The position numbers and the translations under genes are program-made. A stretch of 64,000 nucleotides of DNA from Neurospora crassa OR74A. Lineage: Eukaryota > Ascomycota > Sordariomycetes > Sordariales > Sordariaceae. Of the stretch, positions 9,597 to 22,079 are shown in pieces. Numbering within the stretch: position 1 is the stretch's first letter; the number at the start of each line of letters is the position of its first letter. Location: assembly GCF_000182925.2 (NCBI RefSeq), contig NC_026507.1:992001-1056000 (forward strand), in the 5' to 3' direction. The notes beneath the pieces were generated by a model, which saw only the letters and a list, made by a program, of their open reading frames with translations, searched no databases and was not told where the DNA came from.

Positions 9597-12265
9597 CATT
9601 AACTTCTAAGTATATGAATTATTAAGAAAGAAATAGCCAGCCCAAAATCCAAATATATAGAGGTATTGGTAGGTTACATCCCAGAATCCAGCTCTGCACG
9701 TAACAACCCAGAATCCAGCCTTGCACCCATACGGAAGGGCGCGGCGTGCCGCCCCGAACACTAGTGGGCGCAGACGAGAGCCTTGAGAAAAAGCTTTTGA
9801 GTAGCAACAGAGAGATATTACGATGACGAGAAGTAAAAGAATGATTTCGTTAACGTGTCATCTCGGCTGAATCAGGGTTGAAGGAGGCTAAGAGAGAGTG
9901 TCCGAGGAGAGTTGAATGAAATACACGATTGTGATAAATGACGATCACGAACGTGTTCCTGGATGATGCTCAGGCTTGTGATGGCCTTTTACCCGCAAAA
10001 TGGGGTCAGGAAGAACAGGGATGCAGGTTCCCAAATCTGAGGGACAAAATCGCTCGTCGGGGTCTGTGCCTGTCTTTGCGGCTGTGGGGGGCGCCGAGCT
10101 GAGGTTATCGCTGTCGGTCGGACGATGAAGCATCAGTCGGTCCACATGGCTCGTGACCAGCTGCTGGGAATTGTCTAGACGAGTGAAGAAGAAATTGGGC
10201 ACTCGTCCAGCATCTTCTACATTTCGCTTAACTCCTGCTTCTTGCAGCTTTTTGCGACATGGCTCGATCCAATGCGATGTTACAATGGAAGGAATCAGCC
10301 TTTTTTGGTCCTCGGAGGGCGCCACTGCCCAACTCACCTAACCCGATGCCGGCCGGGCGCCGTTAGAACCCGTTCGTCGTCGCCATTGAAATGACGCAAA
10401 TGACTTGGCCCGCTGGAAAGCGCCGGAGCCTGCCCCTGCAAGCCTGTCTCTTCTAGCGGCTTGGCGAAGTCGTGATGTCCCGCTTTCACCCCGCACTGAG
10501 GCTTCAACCCCACTATTAGGGCCTAGCTCGTAGCGGATGAGACCCGAAGGAAGACGACGACCTCAACGGCCAGATAGTGGGACATTTGTGGAAACCGTAC
10601 CTAGCATCACTAATTAAACTCGCCATGTTCCCTCGTATTATCGCCTGAAGGGCCCGGGCTGGATGGAATCTGGAAGTTGAGCTTGAAAGATGCCTAGCTC
10701 GATCGCTCAGCACCTTCCACTTGCTAGTCCTCAGCAGATTCATCGTATGACGCCATTCCAACTTGTATCCTTCTTGGTTCATTTCCCGAAGAGCTAGGTA
10801 CGAGTACCCCGGAGCGATGGTACGACCATGTCCCCGTTCCCAGTTCCGAGTTCCCCGTAAGCATGATCTGCACACAACAACGGAGCACTAAGGGAGCTCC
10901 AGCTTGTCTGTAGCACTACATCGTCGCAACGGGCGAAGTGGATATCAAGTACATCATCATCATCATGAAGAGGCGACCAGCTTCTCCGAGGCCATAGAAT
11001 TGGGAAATCTCGCCATCAAGGATACGGAATGAGCCACCCAGTTTCGACCTAGCACAACCACACCCCCCTACCTAATCAGCCTCACCGGCCGCCCCAATGA
11101 ACCCGGGATCCTAGGTAGACACAGTTTAGAGCTTGACAGCCAGGTGACTTTGTCTGAACCAATAACACTTTATCCGAAACATTGCAAGTGCACTGGCTCT
11201 CCTCGATCACCTCAGCCATCACCCGTTTCCCGGCGTCCGACAGATTTCCCCCCGCGAGACATGCCTCTTCTACCAAGAACCGATCCCGGATGCTGCGGGT
11301 GGCCCGCAAGCAAAACATCGGCTATCACGTTGTGATGCGGTGATTGCTTTCCTTCGTTCACCGACCTTTGTGCCCATTATACATCTCATGCAAAGAGCAA
11401 TTCGTACCGGGACAGCTCTCCTTGGCTTCCATGCTGTACAACACCGCCCCTCACAGCTTCCAGACAACTTCTCCCAGTGGGGTGGTGGGATGGTGTCGAG
11501 ATCAGCTGCCACCACGTCTGGGGAAATACCAAGTAGAGTGTTACGGACAAGCATCCACCCTGAACTTCAAAGCGTAACCCCGTTGTACCTCGACAAAGAG
11601 CCACAGACTTCACTTGGCAGCAAGCGATCGGCAGCCGTCCAGGCAATTTCAGATTGTAACATTGGCAGTCATCACAGGTGGCAATTACCCTCGGACAAGG
11701 GAGGTAAACTTTTGCGAGGTAACTCTCCGAAATCACACTTACACTTGTGTGGCCGGTGTCATTGAAATCACTAAGCAGGAAACTGAAACTGTCACACCGT
11801 AAATGTGAAAGAGGGATTCGGTAAGACATCGAAGGAGTTGAAGGAGGAGACAACAGAAAGACCCGACAGCCTCATATGCCCGTGCCCGTACCGCCGTCAC
11901 GGGGGTCTAGAGGTCGAGGTCCAAACTGGAAAGAGAGAACCCCGCCTTGATCATTGAACGAGAGTCGGAGACTGACAAGGATCAACCAGACAATGCAGAT
12001 GGCCGGACGGGAAAGAAGGAGGGGATCCCGGGGGTTTAGCCAAACAAGAGCGACAAAGGTGGTGGATGCCAACCCATACAATGCACTACCCGCACGTGTT
12101 GCGTCACCACCTCACCTCCCACCTTCCGTGTCCCAGGTCGTGCCCGTCAAGCGACTTCCGAATACTTGATCAAAAAGTGGAAGTAACACTGCAGAACCCG
12201 CACACCACCCACCCAAGGCCACTACAAGTACTTGCCGTGCAACGTGAAGCCATCAATTGGATGCA

Positions 12266-15050
12266 ATGGTTGATAGGGGGGAACCCAAGCTGGCCGAGAC
12301 CGACGAGTCCGCGAGCGCCGGCATCGCCTTCAAAAACCCATTCGCAGATACCACCCCACACCACCCGGCCTCGAATGACAACGACTCGTCCCGCTCCGAC
12401 ACAAAAAGCCCTACAAGTCCGTTGAATGATACTTCCGGGCCCTACAGCTCGCGTCGAATTACCCCTTCGCTTGGCGTCCAGCAGCTTCTCAGTAATCTTC
12501 AGCCCAGAGATCCATTGGCCGACCAGACGCCTGCCCCCACCAGCGACGCTGTTGCGTATAATTCCAGACCTTCCCTTCCACATCAGCTCCAGAAGCAACA
12601 ACACCTCGACCACCTCCAGGCCAACACCGGCCACTACACGTCTCCTAGCGGCGACAACACCCAGACCTACGATACCCGGTCGGCTGCCTCCCATCATCGC
12701 AGCATCAAGCCCATCGCAACCGCAGTCATGGCGTTTGAAAAGGCCCGCAAGTTCTCCACGGGCACTTCGGTGCACCGTAAGCGCCAGATGAGCACTCTGG
12801 TGGAGAAAGAGGGTCACTTTGGTCCTGCTCTAACTGTGAGTACCTTGCCCACCACGGCTTGCTTGACTGCGTCGACGTTTCATGCTAATATTGGATGTCC
12901 CATAGACGCTCTATCTTGGTATCTCTGCCGTCTTTGCTGACGACCATACGGCCGTTGTGGCCCTGGCCATTCATGACACAGTCTACCTGGTGGACTTCTC
13001 AGTTAAACACATTGAGCTCGATGACGCCCTGAAAATGGGCGAGGACCTCATCGCAGAATATGTCATCTCCGAAGTGCAAAAGTATGAGCACGAGAACTTT
13101 TCCAAGTTCGTCGGTGCTGGTCTCCCCACGACACTCAAGTACATGAGCCCAACCCTCTGTTCGCGGCTCTGGCTCGAGGTGGATATTGTGCCCATCGTTA
13201 TGCGCCCAGATGATGAGCACAAGGAAGCGACCTTCTGGGATGTCAAGCGAGTCGATGAACAAGCCGATTCCATGGCCCGAAAGTGCATCATGTAAGGGCC
13301 CCCCTTGTCCTGTCAGTTCCGCCCTGAAGAGCATACTGACAGCCCTTGTTAGGCACTTTGGCCCTTCCCTCGTTCCCCTCCTCCAGGTCGGATTCCGAGG
13401 CATTGTTCAAACCGATGCTGGATTCCGCGCCCACCTTACCACCGTACAGAACCACAAAGACACATGCGGTCCGGCAACGTGGGAAACCACTCTGACATTT
13501 GCCAAGAAGCTTCGTGCCAACAAGCTCAAGATGGCCTTCTTCAGCTCAACGCCCCAAGGCGGTGGTGTTGCACTTATGCGGCACGCTCTTGTACGCTTTG
13601 CTCGTCTTTTGGGTGTCGACCTCACCTGGTACGGTAAGTAAAGCAGTTTGCTGTCCGGAACGCTAGACGGTCAACTAACACTGTTTCAGTGCCAAAACCA
13701 CGACCCGGTGTCTTCCGCATCACCAAAAACATCCACAACATCCTGCAGGGTGTCAGCCATCCCGATCAGCGCGTATCTGCCGAAGAGAAGCAGGCCATCA
13801 TTGATTGGATTAACGAGAATGCCAGTCGATACTGGTTCTCCGAGGGCGGACCTTTGCGTGCACCCGAGGAAGGCGGTGCTGATATTGTCGTGATTGATGA
13901 CCCTCAAATGCCCGGCTTGATCCCCCTGATCAAAAAGTATACCCCTAACCGCCCCGTTCTCTACCGCTCGCACATCCAGATTCGCAGCGACCTCGTCGCC
14001 AAGGCCGGTTCGCCTCAAGCCGACATCTGGGATTTCCTGTGGGGCAACATTCAGGGCGCCGACATGTTTATCAGCCACCCGATTCCCAGTTTCGTCCCTC
14101 ACAACGTCCCGCGCGAGAAGGTCGTCTACTTGCCAGCCACCACCGACTGGCTTGACGGCTTAAACAAGCACCTCAACCACTGGGACTCGGGTTATTACGG
14201 AAATCTGTACAACAACGCCTGCCACTCGCAGCGCATGACGGAGCTCAACTGGCCCGCCCGCAAGTACATCATCCAGGTGGCCCGCTTCGACCCATCCAAG
14301 GGCATCCCCACCGTTATCGACTCGTATGCGGAGTTCCGTCGCCGCTGCGACAAAGCTGGCATCACCGACGTGCCGCAGCTCGTTGTGTGCGGCAATGGTT
14401 CCGTCGATGACCCCGACGCCTCCCTCATCTACGATCAGACCATGGCCCAGCTTGAGACATACTACCCCGACTTGATTCGGGACGTCAGCGTCATGCGTTT
14501 GGAGCCCAACGACCAGGTCATCAACACCTTGCTCTCCAATGCCCACGTTGCGTTGCAGCTTTCCACCCGCGAAGGCTTCGAGGTCAAGGTTTCCGAGGCC
14601 TTGCACGCCGGCAGACCCGTCATCGTCACCAACGTTGGCGGTATCCCGCTGCAGGTCAAGGACAAGGTCAATGGTTTCCTTGTCGCCCCTGGTGATTGGC
14701 GTGCCGTGGCCGGTCATCTGATGGACCTGTTCACCGATGACGAGCTCTGGAAGAGAATGCATCATGCGGCACGGACGGGCGTCTCTGATGAGGTCGGCAC
14801 TGTCGGTAATGCGCTTGCCTGGTTCTACTTGGCTGCCAAGTGGACCGAAGTCGGCGTAGAGACGAGTGGCAAGGGTGGATTGAAGGGCAATGAGCAGTGG
14901 GTGAACGACATGGCGAGGACGGAGGCCGGATACTTGTACACCCAAGAGGAAAACCGGTTGCCGAGACACTTTACGCAGAGGAAGCCGGAGTCCGAGTCGG
15001 AGTCTAAGGACTTGCCAATTCATGAGAAGAAGGCAGAGGTTACTGCTTGA
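12266..15050 (+). CDS. ccg-9: Trehalose synthase / phosphorylase-type GT4 (clock-controlled gene 9 family)
   Basis: Four exons, 12266-12835, 12906-13291, 13353-13633 and 13690-15050 (introns 70, 61 and 56 bp, all GT..AG, frame preserved), give 865 residues. About 190 N-terminal residues are Ser/Pro/Asn/Thr-rich and probably disordered, ending near HFGPAL. The rest is a GT-B glycosyltransferase family 4 enzyme. The C-terminal domain has IIQVARFDPSKG, LVVCGNGS and the EX7E nucleotide-sugar motif in REGFEVKVSEAL, followed by GRPVIVTNVGGIPLQV. The family, named for Neurospora ccg-9, makes or phosphorolyses trehalose and is linked to stress tolerance and conidiation. I chose the ATG at 12266 because it is the first in the open frame; a further small intron in the N-terminal region, or a later start, is possible. 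Its 3' end is 595 bp from the transposon nest. Confidence 0.9.
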
Positions 15051-15645
15051 TTTTATGTTGGCGGATCGCTTGTTTTTGGTCGAGTTTAGTTTGTTAGTTT
15101 AAGATATGAGCTCATCCATGGAGTATCTTTCTAGCTGCCATTACAATGAGAGAAGTCAAAATAAAGCTTCTGCTGTCACGATGGATGCTCATCGTGTGGC
15201 ATCTTCATAGTGATCAGTGAAAGTTCATCACTTTCATGCAGCCGCTGCGCGTCTGTCGGCCGGGTAAAATTCTGTGAGAAGCACATTTCAAGCCGTGACA
15301 GGCAATCCAGCTGCAGGCGTCGAAGATCACTGAACTACATACCTGTGTCTCGACAGCGCAGTTCCAGCCTTTGCCAGGGTAACTTATCACGGTCCATCAA
15401 ACAAAGATGTCCCAGACGGGAACGATCAAGGTACACGTATGATGGAGGATGTTCGCACGCCCACTCCGAAGCTGTTAACGATAAGACAAGTAGTTGGATC
15501 TGACAAAGACTTCTGGTCGTCGCCGTGTTTTTCTACCGCTCTCGTGTCTGAATCCCGTCAAGATACTTGTAGTAACGTTGTCAGACAAAAGGTTGTGCCA
15601 AACATTAATATAAACAACGAGGTGACGCGAAAACACGTGCTGCTG
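15051..15645. other. 3' flank of trehalose synthase up to the transposon nest
   Basis: Normal base composition with no RIP bias. It holds the 3' untranslated region of the trehalose synthase gene. A plus-strand open frame (15439-15813) runs into the inverted repeat and the AT-rich interior, so it is not a gene. The change in composition occurs just inside the inverted repeat. Confidence 0.5.
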
Positions 15646-15714
15646 TTCCCACACTCAATCGCCTGTGCAGTCTTGGTAAGAGGTGTGTGTGCGTGCACAC
15701 ACACACACACCGCA
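15646..15714. repeat. Left inverted repeat of the composite element
   Basis: Starts TTCCCACACTCAATCGCCTG and ends ACACCGCA, matching the reverse complement of 35883-35955 almost base for base (one substitution, TTGGTAAG against TTGGCAAG, plus a different TG/CA repeat count). It contains a GGTGTGTGTG..CACACACACC palindrome. Similarity continues weakly about 20 bp outward. It shows no RIP bias even though the DNA inside it does. Confidence 0.9.
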
Positions 15715-18312
15715 TTTGACAAATCTAGCCATTTAATATCGCTTTACACAACTCAACTCAATTATTTAACATCGAAATCTGGCCAAAACTGGTACAAAAA
15801 GTCGATATTTTAATACTCTACATCATACAATTGTCTATTTTAATATTTATATTATCTTTTGAACCGTTATTGATATAGTACGCTACCCTAATACCCGCTA
15901 GAAGGTATTAATAATAATAATACTAGTAAATAATAAATATCCTAATAATATTACTAAAACTACTAGTATAAGTATAAGGAGTACGTAGAAATATAAATAT
16001 ATTCTATTAGATATTAGTAAAGTATTTTTACTATCGTAAGTTTCCTAGAATATTAGAAAGCTTCCTATATAGGTACTTAAGGTATAGCGTATACTATATT
16101 ACTTTTTATACTTTATTAACTATAATTAATATTATAAAGGAAGTTATAAACCTCCTTGTATTGAAACCCAATTTATACCTCAATAAAATCTATACTTTTC
16201 TAACTAACAAATATAACATATATATTTCGACCGAGACCGTATAGTAGTACCTTCGATAGGAGAAATAGAAGAAGAAGCGACTCTATATAAAAGTATTATA
16301 ATAATCCCCTATATTAGTAACCGAATAGATATTAAAAATCTCTTTATTTACTATAAAGATATTCGTATTTTATAACGAGTCTAATATAAACCGAAGGGAC
16401 GGCGCTTATTGTACTAGTTAGGTACCTTGCGGCATTATTGTAATAATATTAAATAAATTTGTATATAGTACGTAGTATTACCTCCTCCTAATTATTATAA
16501 TAGATAAATTATTTAATATATTAGTATTTAGAGGTATAATAGATTTAGTCGGGGTTTGGAATTAAATAGTAAAATACTTACTCTCTAAAATAAATCCATT
16601 TCCTAATTATAATAGTATTTTAGTAATAAATAATGCTAGTTAGCACCCCCGTACCGAATTCTAGTACGTATATAATTAGAAGGGGGTTCTATTATAGTAT
16701 TTATTGCTGTACTCTCCTAAATTCAACCTTATTGAAGTATATTTTAGTAATTTTAAATAGTAATTCAAAAGGGTATATTGTAATAAGGGTAGTAATAAAA
16801 TATTAAACGACGATTTTACTATATTTCTTAAACGATTAATGTAGGATATAGGATATAGAGTATAATAAATCTGTAGTTATTTTAAAAATATAAAGTTAAT
16901 AATAGATTGATTTAATAATATTAATAAAGAGTATAGCGAATTATATATTAACGAATTAATCGAATATAGAAAGACGGGTACTGTATTTAAGCGGTAATGG
17001 AGAGTGTAGAAGGGAGAAATAGATTTATATATATTAAATTGAATTGTGTGCTAAAAATGCTAGAAATGCTAGAAATGCTAGAAGTGCCAAAAGTACTAGA
17101 AATCGTATTTATTTATATAATAATACTAAAATACTAAAAACCCCCCTCTTTCGCTATAAATCGATTTATAATATTATTATTATTCGCTAGGACTATTAGT
17201 AATAATATTACCCACTATAGAAGCGAGAGCTCTAGTAATACCGTATTCGAGTATAATATTAAATTATAGGTCTAAAATATATACTAATTAATTAAATTAT
17301 AATAATAGGAATTAAAGGGTATATTTACTATAGCTTAACTATATTACTAATATTGTATACTCAATCTTAAGGAAGTTTTTAATACCGTTTCTAAATACCG
17401 TATAGAAGTTATAATTAAACCCTAGCTTTGTAAATTACTCTACCGGCTACTCTCTAAGTACGAATATATTGGGTGGCGCTTCTTTATTCCGGAATTTATT
17501 CTTTAAAGTAATTAAAGTTCTATATACTAGTATTATTTTAATTAATAATCTAATATAGTAACGCTTATAGAACGCTTTAAAGAATTCGGTAATAATTTCT
17601 TTAATTAGCCGATTAAGCGGAGCGGAGGGTAGTAGTAACGAACGAAGACCGAAAATCGAAGGTACGGGCGGATATAGTATAAATAACTCTCCGGCCTCTA
17701 TTAAGGAATTTCTAATTTCCTTACCCTCGTCCTCCTCGCTTATTACCGATAGCGGTATAATTAATAATAGTACTAATAGTTAAGTAAATACTATAGTCGT
17801 TATAAAAATAGGAGGAGGGTTAGCGTTAGTACGCTTAGTAATAAGAATTTCGCGGTCGGTCGGGTGCCTATAGAATATAATAGTAAAATACTCTAACGGC
17901 GTATATAAATCGATAATTACTACTTTACTTAGTAGGGGGAGAGTGCTTACTATATTATAATTATAGCCGTTAGTAATTACCGAATTAGTAATAGAACCGT
18001 CGGTAGTATAAAGTAATTAGATTTAGGGATATTAAAAGTAGGGAGGGAAGTACTAGTATAGTAGCGGGTATAGTAAATATAGGGAAGGAGGGTATAATTA
18101 ATATAAACTTCTAAAATCGTCCCTCCTTAGCGTAATTTGTAATAAATTATTTATAATCTCTATATTAATACTACTATTATTACTATTAATATTATTAATA
18201 ATATTAATATTAATTAATAAACTATTACCTCCTCCCCTATATTTACTACTACTATTACTAGTACTAGAGGCGGCTACTATCTTATTGCCTAATATATTTC
18301 GTACTAATTTAA
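15715..18312 (-). pseudogene. RIP-degraded minus-strand coding remnant (host element, 3' part)
   Basis: AT-rich, TpA-rich sequence. On the minus strand long stretches read with few stops, for example around 17640-17330 with a Leu/Lys/Phe-rich product and stops attributable to CAA/CAG/TGG changed to TAA/TAG. A serine/asparagine-rich low-complexity stretch is encoded at about 18280-18170. A small tandem of AATGCTAG-type units lies at 17055-17085. The protein family was not recognised. It joins in frame to 34264-35750 across the retrotransposon insertion. Confidence 0.5.
18308..18312. repeat. Target-site duplication TTTAA (left)
   Basis: TTTAA directly precedes the 5' LTR at 18313 and recurs at 34259-34263 immediately after the 3' LTR. 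A five-base duplication is standard for Ty3/gypsy integration. Confidence 0.9.
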
Positions 18313-18620
18313 TGTCATAGGACTGGCGCCCGACCAGACATCTGGCTCTGACTAGCTAGATTTAAGTGCCAAAACAGTAGCTAGTATTAAAACTACTCCA
18401 ACTAACTCGGGCTACGGTATTAAGCCTCCGGCACCCGGTCTTCTAGAGCATTCTCTAACTACCTTAGGCTACAAGGTAGCTACTAGAGAGAGTGCACGGC
18501 CATTTAAACTCTAACACTCGAGCAACCCAGAGGGTAGCGTTTTATCCTTTCTTTCTTCGTAGAACCTTAATATATATATATAAGGTTAATACTTATATAT
18601 CGTTCTACTATCCCCTTATA
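18313..18620 (+). repeat. 5' LTR of the outer retrotransposon (308 bp)
   Basis: Begins TGTCATAGGACTGGCGCCCG and ends CCCCTTATA. It aligns over its full length to 33951-34258. The first ~200 bases keep CpA and TpG dinucleotides, while the last ~60 are converted to TpA, the reverse of the pattern in the 3' copy. Confidence 0.95.
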
Positions 18621-18899
18621 TTAAGTTCTACCTTCTTATTAGTTAACTATTAGAAGGGAGGATAACCTACAATTAATAACATAGTATATACTAGCATTAG
18701 AATAGTCTCTTTTTTTATACTAAATAATAATAATAATACTAATACCGATATAGAAGCTTCCCGCGATTCTCTAACAACTAGGAGCGCTAAAGTACCCCCT
18801 AATACTACCGGCCTATTTAATAATCTACTCTGAATTTTATAAGTAAATTCCGAATTAAAGGGGAAAGTTAAATCTATAATCCCTTTCTCTATTTATTCC

Positions 18900-20300
18900 C
18901 AGCCTACCTTAAAACTTAAATTTACATACCCTACTAAATAAAATTCCTCTAGTAACAATAGTAAAGATAAAGAGAAGTTTAGTACTAACGATAATTCTAA
19001 TAGCAATTCTAATAAATTATATTGGCGGAAACTACTCGAACTCCCCTAGTAGGACGGCAAACCTACTACCTTCCTCTTCTACTATAATAAATTAATTAAA
19101 ACGTATAATATAAATTTTAAAGTTAGTTTATATACCGATCCTAATACTATATAAATCGAAATCCTTAATACCCTACTAATCGATAAGCAATAATAATTAG
19201 AGGGTTACTAGACCGCCCGTACCCTCTTCGGTAATAAAAATCTAACTGAATTATTCGAATAGATCCGGTAAATCTTTAATACTTATTATACTTAGGATTA
19301 TACCCTTAATAATCTTACTAAAATAAAGTAGAAGGATAGCGAACTATTCTCTAAATTCTTTACTAACTTTAATAATAAATTCTTAAAAGTAGGTAATTAT
19401 AATTAGAATAGTTACACTAAACTAAGATTCCTTCGTCGCGCTATTAATAAGAAATTTAATAATTACTTCTTTACTATTAAATTCTCTAACAATTATTTTA
19501 CTTATATAGAATAATTCTAGAATATTATTTATAAATACAAAAAGACTATAGAATTCCGAGCGCTCTACTAAAATTACTTACGGAATAGCAATTGAAATAA
19601 CCGGCGAATTAGAATATATATCCTTATCGCCGCTAATTCGGGTCGCTCTAACTACTAGTACTAGACCTATAGTTCTTCCTTTACTATACCCTCTAGGATT
19701 CAATATAATACCAATAATAATATCCTTATAAATATAATTAATATTCGTAGTACTTAAAGCAAGGGGTCTTCCGCTTAATTAAAAGGACAGGCTAAATAAG
19801 TATTATAAAACGAAAAGGAGAAACGCTATATTAAAGGATAATATATTTATTATAGTACTACCGGCTATATTATTACTAAATACCCGTACTTACTAATTAT
19901 AAACCTTTAAAGTAAGGGAATATATATTTAAATTACCTAAATAACCCTACTACTTAATAAAGAATTTCGAATAACCGGAATCTCAAACTCCGAATCTAAC
20001 TAAGGAAAAGAATAGCTCCAATACAAAATCGGGTACTAGAGCCTACCCCCAATATACTAAATAAAATAGAAGAATTTAAAACCCAAATAGAAATAGGACC
20101 AACCCTAATACTAATTATTATTAACTCTACTAATCTATTCTACGCCCTTATTAATAAAGGTTACTAATACTATACCGCTATTAATAAAAATATTATTTAG
20201 GATCTTTAAATTCCTATTATATTAATCCTAATTTAGTAAATTTAAGGCGCTATAATAATTATAGAAGGTACCTCTATTTAGGGTATTACCTATTTCCTTA
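18900..20300 (+). pseudogene. Outer element gag and protease remnants
   Basis: Plus-strand frames with repeated stops cover this stretch. A product segment reading ...YALINKGY..YTAIN..II near 20140-20200 fits a retroviral-type aspartic protease in which D-S/T-G has been altered. Gag assignment rests on position between the LTR and protease only. Confidence 0.5.
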
Positions 20301-20799
20301 TAGAACTCTAAGGCCGCGTTTCACTAATTTATATATATATAATCCCAGAACTTAAATACCCTATTATTCTCGAGAAACCCTAATTAATAGCCAACTAAAT
20401 ATATTTAGTCCCTTACGAAAAGAGATTCTAGTATAGTATTATACAATTATAAATAAACTATATTAATAAATTTTAAACTAATACTCTACTCTTTAAGGAA
20501 CTCTAGGGAACTAAATATATTTTTATTACTACTTTTATTAAATATATTCGTCGGATAAGGAAAAAGGTAGGCCGGGCTGCTATAAAAATTTCTATATTTA
20601 TTATTCGGCTAAAAAATATTAAGAAGGCCTTAGCGCCCAAACGGATCCGGACCGACGAGGAGTTCTAGTAGATTATCCTTAAGGACTTCTAGGATTTTAT
20701 TCCCTTCTTTAAAAAGTAGGAAGCCAATTGTCTTAACAATTATAAATCTAGAATTAATTTAAAAATTAAATTAAAAAAAGGGCCCGACAGTAGGAATCT

Positions 20800-21577
20800 C
20801 CTACTCCCCTTCGGCCTATTATATAATATATTTTAAGAGGAACTTTTAGTATTTAAAAAGATTCTCCGGGATTTAATAAATAAAAACTTTATTTATGCTA
20901 GTAATTCGGCTACTAGAGCCCCTATTCTCTTTATTCGGAAGTTGGGTAGAAGTTTTTACTTTTATTATAATTACTAAACTTTTAATATAATTACTTAAAT
21001 AAATTAATACCTCCTACCGTTAATCCGAAAGATATTCCGAATACTTAAGGGAATAAAATAGTTCTCTAAAGTAAATATAGTATAAGCTTTCTACAAAATC
21101 CGAATAACAGAAGGAGAAGAGTATAAAATAATATTTCGAACGTACTACGGCCTATTCGAATAATTAATAGTCCCCTTCGGATTGTATAATATTTTAATTA
21201 CCTTCTAACGGTATATTAATTAAGTATTATAAGAATTTCTTAATAACTTTTATTCGGCGTATATAAATAATATTTTTATTTTTATTAACGGGTTTCGAGA
21301 AGACTATATATAGAAGGTCTATATAGTATTCGAACGTTTCTAAAATACTGGGCTTTATTTAGACTCTAATAAATATAAGTTCGTTATTAAGAAAGTTAAA
21401 TATTTAGGATTTATTATTTATACTAGTATAGGTATTTAAATAAACTTTAAGAAGGTTAAGGCTATTTTAGAATATGATGCTCTAATATCCTAGAAGGAGG
21501 TTTGGAATTTCTTAAAATTCGTAAACTATTATTAAATATTTATACCCGAATTTATTATAGTAACCGCGTTACTTATA
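20800..21577 (+). pseudogene. Outer element reverse transcriptase, interrupted by the inner element
   Basis: The translation contains the Ty3/gypsy RT sequence order ...FSKVNIV.AFYKIRI, FRTYYGLFE..IVPFGLYN, and YINNIFIF at 21260-21283, then VKYLGFII and NFLKFVNYY.IFIPEF. The catalytic YIDD is YINN: both GAT codons became AAT, as expected for TpG to TpA RIP changes. The frame stops at the inner element (target duplication 21578-21582) and resumes at 29959 with RNase H. Confidence 0.9.
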
Positions 21578-21582
21578 GTACT
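21578..21582. repeat. Target-site duplication of the inner element (left, GTACT)
   Basis: GTACT directly precedes the inner 5' LTR; the partner at 29954-29958 is GCACT. The single difference is a CpA to TpA change, so the original duplication was GCACT and the left copy was hit by RIP. Confidence 0.85.
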
Positions 21583-21833
21583 TGTCATGGCCCAGAACTA
21601 TGACCCCCAGTCAGGACGGGTCACGTGACGGCGCGCCGCCTTCACGGCGCACACCGCCTTCGCGGTACGGACTACACAAGTAAAGAGGAGACTAGCGCAT
21701 ACTACAAAACCTCGTACAGCCAACCCACCTTTCTACCTTTCCCTTTTTCTTTCTTTAACTTTAATATTATATTTAAATTATACTACAACCCATCTTAAGC
21801 TAACTTACTCTTGTAATTATATATACTCTTATA
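21583..21833 (+). repeat. 5' LTR of the inner retrotransposon (251 bp)
   Basis: Begins TGTCATGGCCCAGAACTATG. It aligns end to end with 29703-29953. Its first ~150 bases keep CpA/TpG, while the terminal ~60 bases read TpA where the 3' copy keeps the original dinucleotides. Confidence 0.95.
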
Positions 21834-22079
21834 TAATATTAAAATTATTCTATTATATAACCGGGGATAGTAATTATAATATCCTAACCCAAACCGACAC
21901 CCGAAATTGTCTAATTACAATTATTAATAGTAAAAACTTAATAAATATTTAAAATCGCTATAACTAATTGCTTAAATCGTAAGAACCTAATAAATTACAA
22001 CCGTAGTGAGAACCCGATATTAAAAGATCCTACTTCGAAATCCGTACTTTCTATAATTGAAAATAATGAACCCTAATAT

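Larger units (their letters stand above)
7834..12265. other. Gene-poor 4.4 kb stretch with weak open frames
   Basis: No convincing gene was found. Several open frames of 60-155 codons occur on both strands; the longer minus-strand frames checked (8491-8147, 10337-9945, 10875-10516) begin at non-ATG codons and lack splice support. A GC-rich hairpin sits at 9576-9596. The last ~1 kb must contain the promoter of the trehalose synthase gene. It has stress-element-like AGGGG cores (for example near 12020 and 12275) and CCAAT at about 11158, but no clear TATA box was identified. Confidence 0.35.

Noticed and set aside
9945-10337. 130-codon minus-strand frame
   Set aside because: Begins at GTG directly after an in-frame stop, with no ATG before the middle; no recognised domain.
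14160-15023. 287-codon minus-strand frame
   Set aside because: Antisense shadow of the trehalose synthase last exon, caused by its codon bias.
15439-15813. Plus-strand frame across the left inverted repeat
   Set aside because: Spans the element boundary and the CA microsatellite; not a gene.
17041-17110. Short AATGCTAGA tandem, checked as a CRISPR-like or satellite array
   Set aside because: Only about three short contiguous units without spacers, in degraded coding DNA.
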